Of a DNA stretch of 64,000 nt, positions 26,073-37,380 are shown piece after piece. Source of the stretch: Lasioglossum baleicum. Its lineage: Eukaryota > Arthropoda > Insecta > Hymenoptera > Halictidae. The stretch's first letter is position 1; every line of letters starts with the position of its first letter. A model generated the notes under the pieces. That model saw nothing but the letters and a program-made list of their open reading frames with translations, was not told the DNA's origin and made no database searches. The stretch spans positions 12,352,001 to 12,416,000 of the forward strand of contig NC_134934.1 in assembly GCF_051020765.1 (NCBI RefSeq), written 5' to 3'. The translations under genes were made by a program, and so were the position numbers.

Positions 26073-28137
26073 TTTAAATGTTTCGATCGCTTTAATTTTC
26101 TATGATTCATATAGTTATTAAAATCCCCATTTTCATACATTTTTTAAAAGAACTACAAAAATTTACTACTTCGACTGGAAAATGCTTTGTACTGTGAATA
26201 AAATCGAAATGTCATCGATGTTTATTCCAAGAAAACGTACTCTGATATTTAAAAAATTTTTGAATACCACAAGTACATAAAGAACCACGATTCAATTATT
26301 ACCACGTTTTTATTTTCGATTTATTCAATTATTTCAGTTGCTTAGCAAATTCCAATTATGCTTGTAATTATTTTCTAGACTTTATCACACCGCGTAATTC
26401 CCGTCTCCATAACATTATGCACTTCCAGTTTCAGATGTTATATGGGGACACCTAAAAATAAGCGTTCAAATGTCATGTTCCGCCCCCACTGACAACTCTG
26501 CTGCCTCAGCAAAGCAAGGGAATTTCTACAGCGCAGTTGCTAACGCGATCTTTGTTTATGAAATTTGCATGCGTACAAATGCAATCATAAAAAGGGCCGA
26601 AATAAAAGTAACGGGAACTGAAACGAAACTAAGAACCTGTTCTGCAGCTTTAATGCATTTTCCGATAATTGTGAAGTTAAAGCACGAATAGAACAGCTTC
26701 TCCTCGAAAACGGAGTCCCATCTAATGCAGAAGAACCTGCAGCTTCGCTCTGTGATCTCCTTACATTACTACTAATATACAATACTATCATATAATATGA
26801 TAAATACTGCAACGAACATAATAAGAGTTTATCTACTTTGCTACATTGCAGTGATTCTATACACTGCATACACTCCGGGACAAAAGATAGCAGATCGTCT
26901 ATTTTTCCTCATTTGGTACATTAAACTAAAGAAAATGAATATTTTAATATGTCAACATATTCTGACATGGCTGTACGTACAATGTGACGAATATCATCCT
27001 CCATATTTACTTCAATATAAGTTTCGAAATGAAAACGTAAATATTGGGGCACACAAGCGGGACAAAATGATAGCACAAATAGCAGTTTTACATTTGTCAG
27101 TTGTGCGGAAGTTACTGAAGAGTAAACATTCATTGCAAAATATAATTGATAAAGTGAGTACTAGTTCCTTTCGTGCTTGTTTAATAAAACAACATACTAA
27201 ACCGTTAAGAATGGGTCGTGAAAAAACTAACAATAAGTGTATATGAGATACATACGACATTGAAGTTAAAGGAAGACCAAGATTGAATTACACAAATATC
27301 AATAATTGTGAATAGATGCCGAGAAGTTATTCGAGAAGTTATTTATTAGAAGTTACTCGGCTACCGGGTAGCCGATTCCACGTCATCGACTCTCGGGGCA
27401 AGGGTTGTCCAGGCTGGAATGAAACCACTAAATACAATACGAATTATATCGAGTTTGGTGTAATTTTAATTTTAAAAAAAAATGCTACAAATAAGTTGGT
27501 GAAAATCCCATAAATAAATAATGAAGAATAAAGAAGTATTGTAATTGAGGAAGAAAAAATGATGTACTTTTTAGAAAGTGTTTTCAGGGTTGTCAAAATT
27601 AAATAGAACTAATATTGTCGTATTAATTACTGATGTTTCGAGGTGCATCTGGTGCAGTTCTTGCGCGAGCCACCCGGTGTGCAGGATGCAATATAAATCG
27701 ATGCTTGATGCGTGCGAATATAGGCCACGAAAACGAACGTGAAGAAAAAACACCGGGCTCATATAATGTTACGAGCAGCTGGATTTGTTGCAGAAACGTC
27801 GTTGGTGATCGATGCGTTAAAAAAAGAGCGTTTAAACATGCGCGGTATAAAAGTATAATAAACCGTCTGACTTGGTTGCGGCCGTGTTCTGAAATGTCTG
27901 ACGGCGCGTTTCAACAAACATAGAGAGTGAAAGAGAGAGAGAAAGAGAAGTGATGGGGTTATTGTTTCAGTTAGTATGTGTAGCCGCGCGAATATCAATT
28001 TGCAGTCAGATTCGATGGATCTCAACGATAAAATATTTTATTTAGCATATTTCACGTGTCGTAAGTATATCGATTTGCAAACGTTGACGTTGAAATAACA
28101 AGCTATGAAACAAGCAAGCAGTCACGGATGCGGCTGC
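26073..28137. other. No supported gene; one open frame noted
   Basis: A 149-codon + strand frame (26797-27246) is described in the findings. A short perfect hairpin CGGCTACC-G-GGTAGCCG lies at 27359-27375. Confidence 0.5.
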
Positions 28138-28139
28138 TA

Positions 28140-28962
28140 CCCTAGTAGCATTTATGGTTGGCCAACGGTGGCCAATGGTTGGGAGTTACATAGTTGGGAT
28201 ATGGTTACTGGTGTTGCCTACAAATCCCCAACATAGGGCCTACGAAAAAAAAGAATTATGTCAATTTGCCAACGAATATCTAACGTTGGGCCTACAATTA
28301 TCATAGTCGGTTAACTAACGTGAATTTTACGACGACAATACAACATTGGCCCAACGAAAATCTGCCAACATTTAAATATATCGTCTAACAGACGCCAGAA
28401 ATGTTGCTACGACCAAAAATATGTTATACTCCACATCGATTTTTTCGTATTTCTAAATATACTTACAATTTGTAATTTTTGCGCGATGATTTATCCACCA
28501 AAGTTTTATTGTAAGCATTCCAAGGGAATTTTTTCATTTCTTTAATTTTTCCATTTTCCAAAGGAAAGGCAAGGGGTAGTGTTCATGTATAGTATAATCC
28601 TTTTGGATTTGTTCAAAATGGGCCTTCCTTTTTTAGATACTTTGATTTAAATTTGTTGACGTATCTAGTAGTCCAGATCATAGCATCTACGTACAAGACA
28701 CCTCTGTATAGGTTCAGTTTTTACTGTGGAAATACATTCTTAATATGTATATTATTTATGATATACCATAAAAATAACTATAAAAGAAAAAATCAGAATA
28801 ATATGTTAGTGGGTCCTGTTGGCCGTTCGTCTTATAGTAACGTTGGCCCTACATTGGGTATGATCGTTGGTCCAACTGAATAAAAGGCGACATTTCTAAC
28901 GGTTGCTCAACCAATACCCTAACGAAGGCCCAACAAAATGCCAACCATCAATGCTACTAGGG
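28140..28962. mobile_element. Unclassified TIR element CCCTAGTAGCATT
   Basis: 23-bp terminal inverted repeats starting CCCTAGTAGCATTTATGGTT (right end inverse CCCTAGTAGCATTGATGGTT, one mismatch), flanked by TA. Subterminal zones are filled with short CCAAC/GTTGG motifs on both strands (GGTTGGCCAACGG, CAACGTTGGCC). 823 bp, no transposase frame. TA duplication would fit Tc1/mariner; the CCCTAG start also recalls piggyBac, but the flanks are not TTAA. Confidence 0.7.
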
Positions 28963-29591
28963 TAATGAAACAGAGTATGTATATTAAAAGACACCGGGTC
29001 AGATGTAATTCGTCGAATAAACAAATCAATGTGAAATGAACACTACTTGTCCCACTGTGCAGCCGCTTTTTGGTTTTAAAATCGAGGCCACGGCTTTATT
29101 TTAATTATCGATCGTATTTACTCGTAACAATTAGCACACAGTATTACTTGTTTTACATAAAAACTTCATATGAATGGTAAACAATGGCTCGATAAAAACA
29201 TGCGAGTAAAAACAATATTGCACGGGCACGTTGGCTGGTCGTATTTGCAAACATGCGTTCCATGAATATTCAAATCGGACATCCTCTAAAAACCGAGGAA
29301 AATATTTTAATATTTAAAAAGTTACTGTTCGGCAAATAGTTTCCGAGGAAGGTGCGGAAAAATTGTATTCTGGAAAACCGTGGAGCAATGAAGTGAAACA
29401 GTTTGACTTGGTATTGAACTTATTATTAAAACATTTGGCGCATCATCTGATATCGGAAAGGTTTCAATAGACATTTTTAAGAAAATTTAGTTATTCGGAG
29501 TTGGACCAAGTTCCATTTCATAGCAATGCGGCTGAAAAAATAGAGTAAATATTCGTTCCAAGAATATCGGCTACCCCCACCCGGCCATATA

Positions 29592-30173
29592 CAGTTAGGA
29601 GCAAAACTGATCACACACACTATAAATGAGAATAACATTTTTATGAATGGACCAAACGACTTCAATTTCTCTGTATGGCTAGAAGAATTAGTTTAGTAAA
29701 TGATGTCTAAAAAATATGTTGAAAAAATGCATTTGGTCGGAATTGTGTTTGGCCAACTCGTATAAATTATATATGTTCTGAAAATTTCATTGAAATTGGT
29801 TAATTAGTATACGAGTTATAAACAATCGAAAGTGGTAAAAATTGAAATTTTTCAAGTTTTTCGGCCTGTTTATCACTTTTGTTCGTTCATAACTTGTAAA
29901 CCAATTAACCAATTTCAATGAAATTTTCAGAGTGTATATAATTTATACGAGTTGACCAAAGCCATCTTTTAAATTATCGTTATTGGCCCAGCTAAAAAGT
30001 CGTAAAAATCAATTTTTACTATTGTTTTTCACAATTCCGACCAAATCCTTCTTTTTTGACGTCATTTACTAAACTAATTCTTCTGGCCTTACAGGGAAAT
30101 TAAAGTCGTTTGGTCCATTCATAAAAAACTTATTCTGATTTAAAGTGTGTGTGATCCGTTTTGCTCCTAACTG
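29592..30173. mobile_element. Full-length foldback MITE (CAGTTAGGAGCAAAAC)
   Basis: 582 bp between TA dinucleotides. 30-bp terminal repeats begin CAGTTAGGAGCAAAAC and differ by one base. Arms stay complementary inward (GAATGGACCAAACGACTT against AAGTCGTTTGGTCCATTC). The interior shares CTGAAAATTTCATTGAAAT with the 40-kb MITE. Tc1/mariner-type non-autonomous element. Confidence 0.72.
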
Positions 30174-30174
30174 T

Positions 30175-33100
30175 ACATTCTACATAGCTGAACTAGGATA
30201 ACTGTACCTTTTACTGCGGTACCATGCTCCGATCGTACTTTATTTTAATGTTATTCCTAATTTATCATGAAATAATATGTGTAAGAATTTTATGAAAGAA
30301 TGTGTTCTGAATACAAAAAAAAAAATTGGTGGCCCTCAAAACCTAATACAACATAAGAAAATATTGAAAACTAAAAACGATAACATTTTGTACGTATTGC
30401 ACCTGCAATAAAAGGGACATTTACCCTACACGATATAGTTTTAAATTTACGATTTGAAGGTTCGATCAGAAGGCGCGGATAGACATAAAGAGATATAAAG
30501 AGCGTAAATCGCACACTATGTCGATCACGATTCCCTGTATGTCACGGGACCGCAGAGACGTCCACGTGCGCACGTGTGAAAGCGAATATTCACTATTGCG
30601 ATATACGATGCTCGCGGTATCGAAGGTAGGATACGGAATAGAGCTGCACAATATCCTGCTTTAGCGATGGAAACGCACGCACTCGGCTCTTTATACTGCG
30701 AGATTCTAATGTCAGTCACGGATGATACCGCGGAGAACGACAACCATGAATGTCTCTAATGCACTTCTTATTCTCCCGACGTAACGGAATACTAAAAATC
30801 CATCTGGGACAATCTGCGTTCTCGAGAAAACAGTCTTGACTCAAAAAAGGCCAAAATACATACATCAATTTGTAAGAATTTATAGGATGGTCCCAAAAAT
30901 TCAACGGAAATTAAACAATCGAAATTGTGTAACAGAGAACGTTCTGCATATTCTTCTCTGGTAAGAAGATATAGAAAACGTTTACTAAAATTAGGAGAAT
31001 GAAAAAGATGATTTTGATCAAACTTAGTATAAATTTTTAAAAGGGTTTCCTCCGGAGCAGTTTACAGAGAGACAAGTACTAAATAAAAAATTATTTCTCC
31101 TCTCTGGGATTCCACAGTTAACTCCCTCCAGAGTTACAAATGAATTGAAAAACTTTCCGAACTTTGTTGAAAGTTTCCGATAAAAATGTATAAAATCCGC
31201 AGTCCATTATTGTAACTCCGCAACCGTTGAAATAATAAAACGTCGCCGAATGCTGCACGTGAATATAAGTTTGCAACATGAATTTCGTTGGGAGGATATT
31301 TTCAGAAATGTACTAAACAAATGCACTAAAGCTCCTCTGTTCTTTCTGCAAATTTAGTACAAAAATACAAAATGGCTATGAAACTCTTAATTCAATACTT
31401 CAAACTTACTGATACAATAATCTCGTAAAAATTAATGCACATAATTTCCAATTTTTTACTGAATACATTTAACTTTTTAATGGTGTTTTGAAATCTTGCA
31501 TAAATAAATGCTAAACCTTAGAATGAACGAACTATCTAAACGAACGGCGCGGCGCAGAGTGCACTGTACGGCGTCATAATAGAAAAATTGCGGCTCGATA
31601 GACCCGCTCGTGGCATCGATCAAAAAACAATGGGTCACGTTATCCATTCTACAGTTTCCCGGGGTAAACAGTGCGCGTAGTGCGCATTGTCGGCGATCAA
31701 ATATTTTCGAACGGTTGTGCATATTCTGTCCGCATGAATGTCGACAAAAGCCTGCTGCCGGAAGCGAACATGGTTGCCGGAAATGCCCTAACCTCGCGGA
31801 GGATCGCACAGATACGAGATGATAAGGGAACACGGCAAAAGGGTTGCACGGAGGAAAAACCGGGGACAATGCTTCGTTAAGATACAACCGATGATCCAGC
31901 GGACCGTGGATGGCACGCCGCGCCGATGGTACACGGGCTATCGCGATATCTGAACCTGTCGGGAATTGGATTCTGGTATTGTGTTTCATGGGAACACCGT
32001 TCATCCGGAGGCCCCGGGGACCACGATGGCCAATGGGGCACCGTAACACGTTCACAGAGCTTTCCATGGGCAACCGAGCAAGGTCCGCCGTTGTACCTTG
32101 CTACTTGATGACGAGGGAAGGGTCTATCTAAATATAACGTTCCGACAAGGGCTCGCTCGCTCGCGGCAAACCTGGATAATATCGATCTTTCCCCATACTT
32201 GTTCGGCAAACGCTCTACCCGGCGAGTCTCCGCGAACATAGTTATCTACCGTAGATGGCTCGCCGTGTTTGCTCGACGACTACCAGGTAACAACGCACGG
32301 TAATTAAACCTTTTCCAATTCGAATTGTTTCATAATTTTCGGACCGAACAACTCGTCACATTTTCAGTGCTTTATTCAAAGAGAAAACTGACAATTTGAA
32401 AATGTTGAGAATTGCTTATTTAAAGGATCTACCTGAGATCTTGTAAATTATTTCACTAATGTGCTGTGGATTTACGAATTCTAAAAGCGCTTCGGACTTT
32501 GTAGAACTTTAGCTGCAGACACACTGCTACTTCCGCTGAAACAAATAAACGCTTTCGTGGAACTCATCATGGTTGTACGTTACGGAAATGTTGTGCTTTC
32601 AAGTAGTAAAACCTGTGAAAATTATAGTTTCCGCGAAACTTCATGTTTTTCTTTAAGACAGAAGATTTGTCTCGGTCAGAGAGTTAACCATGATACTTTG
32701 AATTGCGTCGTGACTAATTGGATAAACTTACAGAAGCAAAATTTTGTTTGTTTTATCCTCTTTGAAAAATCACTTGGACTATGTCTAACGATTTAAACTG
32801 TTTGAAACCATTGAAACACTCAAATATATTAAACAAAGTGGCACAAATGTACATCTCTATAAAAAATAGCACTTTGCTAAATATATTTCCAAGTTACAGT
32901 AATCCAACACTTTTTACCTGTGAATTATCGCAGCTCCGGTAGTCGATACTTCCGCTTCACCTTCCAATCGCGATCAATTGTGTGACTAGAGATTAATTAT
33001 GTAAGTAATAAAAGGAAAGTGAACGTACCCATATTTCATACACCAACACTTCCCGCCATTCGGTTTGAATCGGAACGCGCTCGTGTAAATGCTGCCAGCG

Positions 33101-35960
33101 AGAACTGCACGAAGCAGCTCGTGCAACTCTGGTCGATAACACACATTCTTCTTGAGCATCAATTAAAACATGAAACAAAATTAATATCGCAATTACTAGC
33201 CCAAAGTTCCTCCAATCCTTCGTTCACTTAATTAAAACCCTTCTGTAAGCGACGTTTCTCTAATTATCCTCATTATCGACTACTTTATCGACAACGTTAC
33301 AGACACCCTTCTCAGAATTATGAAAGTCCATTCCTTACACTTTTAATACATAAAATAACAATTGCCTCAAAAAGCATTTAAACAATACAAATCCTATTAT
33401 GCCCACGTTGATTTATATCTAAAAAAAATTATTATCTACCGCTTATTAATATTCATCAAGTTCCACTGATCTCCGTTTTGTTGCAATTGAACACTTTTAT
33501 GCTGCTTAAAATTCTGCGGTCCCCGGTTACGAATTTAAAAATTATTTCTATCGATTTGAGTTTAGTAAAGCTCGTCGATCGATCCGTTCGAGATGATCCG
33601 CTATTAGGGTTTTGAGCGCTGATCACTGCGCTTTGAGAAATTCCAGAGGAACCATAAATAGTGGATTGGTTCAACAAAAACTCGGATAATGGTCGTTTCG
33701 GTTTTTATTGGATGATAAAACGATCCGTGGGAAGATCCATTGGCAGATGGCGGTAGCAACAACGTTCCGTCGACGTCCGTAGACGCGGATAGGTGCGAAT
33801 GTAACGAGTCCCACAGCATTTTCGTCATTTAACGTGCAACCGTTGCAGATCGCACATACGGGTGCCGGACTCCCGGCTGCAACAAAGGCCCTCCTTCTTT
33901 AGAAATAGCTTGCCCTTGTAAATTCGCCGTTACAAAGGCCAGCGTATTTTACATTGGCAGGAACAGGGTTGAAGCAGGCAAGGCCGTGAAAGGCTCTCGC
34001 AGAGATTCAAGTCATTGAGAATAGCAGCCCGTTGTTGCTGAGAGCATTACTACCCTTTGTCGCGGCGGACCTTTCTCCCTGATAACACAGATATTGGACA
34101 TCGTTGGGGGAAACTATTTATTTCGCAAGATTAATCGTACCTCTAACAATATGTTCCTCTTACAAGTAATGTCCGTAGACGAAAGTGTAATTCATGCTAC
34201 GGATGCACAGCCTTTTCATAGTTGATACGAGCTCTGGCCATCCTTTAATTAGACTTGACGTCCACTAATTTAGTGATGATGAATTGGACGTTCCGCAGCG
34301 GGAAGTTATGTAAGTATTCATTTCATAATGTGAAGGAAATATTAGGGAGAAATACTTTTACGTTCCTCTGTTGATGTTTACAATACAATATTTAGTACAG
34401 TAATTACTCCTTTATCTACATAGCGACTCTAAAAGAGGTTCACGTATCAATCGTTGCAACCAATGTTTTGTGTACCATCTTTTTAAGATGAATAATTTGC
34501 ATATGTACGATGCCGATTCCATTATACAATGTCGCTGTCTAGCATTGAGATCAACAATATAAACGGCCTAGAAATTATTCTTGATGAAATGTATAACAAA
34601 TTATACATTTTCGGCCGAATAAAATTCTGATCAAACAATTCTTTCTAAATGCAAGGCCAACTGAAACGAACGCTATTAAAAACGCTTTGGATGTTTTGCT
34701 CGTAATAGCCCACGTGTCTGTGACAGCGTATTATTTTTTACGACTCGCAAACGTGTGTCTAAAGATATCGGGACAATTGTGTAAGAATAGCGATAACATT
34801 TAAAAGACTGAACTTTCGAAAATTCACAAGAAATTATGTAACACCCTTATCTGCTCTCTATTTGCGCAAATACTTCATGCTCCGCAAAGGAAAAACGCAC
34901 GAGGCTGAAACACATCATGTGACTGCTGTGCATTAAAGTGAAACCGAGTTCTTCGAACAGATTTCCTAAAAGACGTACAGCAAAAAAGAAAAACAAAACT
35001 TCGAACAGAAACCGCACTTCTTGCACAATGCTTCTCGTTTTTTCCCTCCTCTCCAGGCCACGGTAACTGACCATTCTTACAAAATATTTTTTCTTCTACT
35101 AGGAAACCGACATTCAACGATCCTCGGCCGCTTTGTCTTCATATTAGGATTGTTCTGCTAATTGCTTCGGATCGACACCCGCCAGTTCTGCAATCCTTTC
35201 GCAACCTGAACAATAAAATTTCGTGACGATTCAGGAATAAGTTAAACGTTCCAGCAGCTTTTATACCTTGTGTCGTTATTATTTCTCTATTTTCGGAAAT
35301 CATTTAATGAACATTACACATTAACATTAACATTACTACCAAACGATTCGGATTTTTTTGAGAAATTATCTCGAGTCAGTACAGCTAAAATTTTCTTCGC
35401 GTATTTATAAATTTAATTCTTTACAGGAAATCGTTCTATCAATCTCATATTTTTCGATAAAATGCTTCTCCTTCTCCTTCAAACGAGTTCGTAAAAACGA
35501 AATCAATCCAAGGTGGAGTTACAAGTACACCTGGATCTTCTACACAGAAAATCCCGGCGAAACCAGCATCCACGTGTCTCCAAGGATTAAACGGGTTACC
35601 GGTTTCGCTGAAGAAACAGAAAAACCGATGAACCAGGAAAACGGCGCGAGGTTGTTGATAAAGGTGAGCGAGGTGCAACGTTCTTGGCGGATCTGCGGCG
35701 ATTAACAATCGCGAGACGTTGCCCCCGGTGGATCCGAATTGAATAAATCGCCGTCACGCTTGAGGAAACCTTTTCGTACTCGGGGTACTCGAGGTACAAA
35801 AAGGGTTTCGTCTCGGTTTCTCTCTTGGTACAATCCCCTTAACGCGGAGTGGATCGAACCCGCAGCGCGGCGCGCGGTGCATGCTCGAGGTGCTCGAGAG
35901 ATCGCATCTTTTCACGAATGGTCTCACGTGATACCACTATAATGTCATACGTCGTAACGA
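30175..35960. other. No gene recognised
   Basis: A GC-rich patch at 31520-32280 has overlapping frames on both strands, including a 198-codon minus-strand frame (31477-32073), without recognisable domains. A half-copy of the TAGACTGCGGAT family lies at 31186-31212. Confidence 0.55.
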
Positions 35961-36085
35961 TCGCGGCATAGTAATAGTTCGCGGCTGTCACGCTAGCAGC
36001 CCGACTCTGCCCGACCCGGCCCGCGGCAACCACACGGATTCATTCAGCTCGCGTGTACACGCGTGAACCGACGCAGAATCGATCG
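35961..36085 (+). repeat. Direct duplicate, left copy
   Basis: GC-rich segment sharing GGCTGTCACGCTAGCA, CACACGGATTCATTCAGC and GTGTACACGCGTGAACCG with 37243-37380. The copies differ by scattered substitutions and short indels. Confidence 0.75.
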
Positions 36086-36318
36086 CAATAACGGGGTGTT
36101 CTGATTCTTCATTTTCAAAAAAGTCGATTTTTTTGCATTTTCATTAAGTATCCTACCTATTGGGTCAGAAGTTATAGACTCAATATACACAACGCGTTCA
36201 GTAGACTCCCATATAACGCGATCAAAACATTGTTTACAATTACTATTACTATTTCATACCAGTATTACTATATCTTGCGTTCCATTTAAAAAAAAGACTA
36301 AAAAGTAGAAAATAAAAA

Positions 36319-36558
36319 ATATATGAAAAAAACTTTTTAAAAACCACGCTTATATTAAAATGTACTAAAAAGGGGAAAATAATTTTTTTAGGCATTAGTG
36401 ACTATAAATAAAAGCGTGGAGCGCTATACTATATTGACGAAATCTTCGTGGGCGCTCCACGCTTTTATTTATGGTCACTAATGCCTAAAAAAATTATTTT
36501 CTCCTTTGTAGTGCATTTTAATATAAGCGTGGTTTTTGAAAAGTTTTTTTTTATATAT
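36319..36558. repeat. Long near-perfect palindrome
   Basis: Two arms of about 105 bp (36319-36424 and 36452-36558) separated by a 27-nt spacer. Key matched blocks: AACCACGCTTATATTAAAAT, TTTTTTTAGGCATTAGTGAC and AAAGCGTGGAGCGC. Only a few mismatches were counted. RNA from here would form a long hairpin. Confidence 0.8.
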
Positions 36559-37069
36559 CTTTTTATAATCAATTTAAAGTATTGGTTTATGAACTGATGT
36601 GCAAAAAAGATTTTCCAAAAATTATAATTTACAAGGTTACATGCAAAAATAAAAAGGCATTTTTTTAAACTTTTTTATTTGGTTCCTTAATAAAAATTTA
36701 AAATATATGTTTTGTAGATCTATGTTAGTTATACGCATACTGAAAATTCTGAAAAAACTGAAAGATGTACGATTCTGTGGATTTTAAGCATAAACTGATC
36801 AAAAGTCGTGTAAAACTACGATTTTCACCATTTTTAACCGCCCGTAGCTCGTGTGTATCTCAATCGATTTCGATGAAATTTTCAATATGTGTATAACTAA
36901 CATAATCTACAAAACATATATTTGAAATTATAATTTTTCGAAAATCTTTATTGCATACCATTTCGTAAACCAATGCTTCTAATTGATTATAAAAAATCAG
37001 GTCGTTTGGTACAATTATAAAAAAGTTATTTTGTTTTAAAGACCGTTCGAATACTTTCGTTACCCACTG
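36558..37069. mobile_element. Tc1/mariner-type MITE, copy 2, left end missing
   Basis: Follows the 40-kb copy closely (TTTTTATAATCAATT, TTTACAAGGTTACATGCAAA, TATGTTTTGTAGATCTA, right end TTACCCACTG then TA). The outer left segment of about 60 bp is absent, replaced by the palindrome. Confidence 0.65.
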
Positions 37070-37242
37070 TATATCTTCTGTGGCAGAGTAAGTGTACAGT
37101 CGTCTTACGTACTATACATTTACTGCAACATACAATACGTATAATACAGTCTTTTTAAACAAGTTTCCGGTCGCGTAATATGGGGTCTACTGTATATTTC
37201 GCGCACAGGTCTCGACCAGAAAAGAAAACGGCATAGGAATCA

Positions 37243-37380
37243 TCGCAGCATAGTAATAGTCCGAGGCTGTCACGCTAGCAAGCCCGACTTAGCCCGACAC
37301 GACCCGACCCGGCCCGTGACTCGCACACGGATTCATTCAGCGCACGTGTACACGCGTGAACCGGAGCAGAATCGATCGGA
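37243..37380 (+). repeat. Direct duplicate, right copy
   Basis: Same order of blocks as 35961-36085, about 1.28 kb further on. The two copies bracket the nested transposon at 36199-37192. Confidence 0.75.

Larger units (their letters stand above)
36199..37192. mobile_element. TIR element CAGTAGACTCCCATATAACG with nested foldbacks
   Basis: Left end CAGTAGACTCCCATATAACG; inverse of the right end CAGTAGACCCCATATTACGC, followed by TA on the right. Inside lie a long palindrome (36319-36558) and a truncated Tc1/mariner-type MITE (36558-37069). End wording recalls pogo-like elements. No transposase. Confidence 0.55.

Noticed and set aside
27359..27375. CGGCTACC hairpin as an RNA gene or terminator
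   Set aside because: A bare 8-bp stem with a one-base loop and no supporting context.
28653..28883. 76-codon frame inside the CCCTAGTAGC element
   Set aside because: No transposase motif; its C-terminal repeats (GPVG, VGPT) come from the GTTGG-type subterminal motifs.
28140..28962. piggyBac assignment from the CCCTAG start
   Set aside because: Flanks are TA, not TTAA, and no piggyBac-type frame is present.
35961..37380. Direct repeats as LTRs of a retrotransposon
   Set aside because: No TG...CA ends, primer-binding site or polypurine tract; the inner DNA is a nested TIR element.
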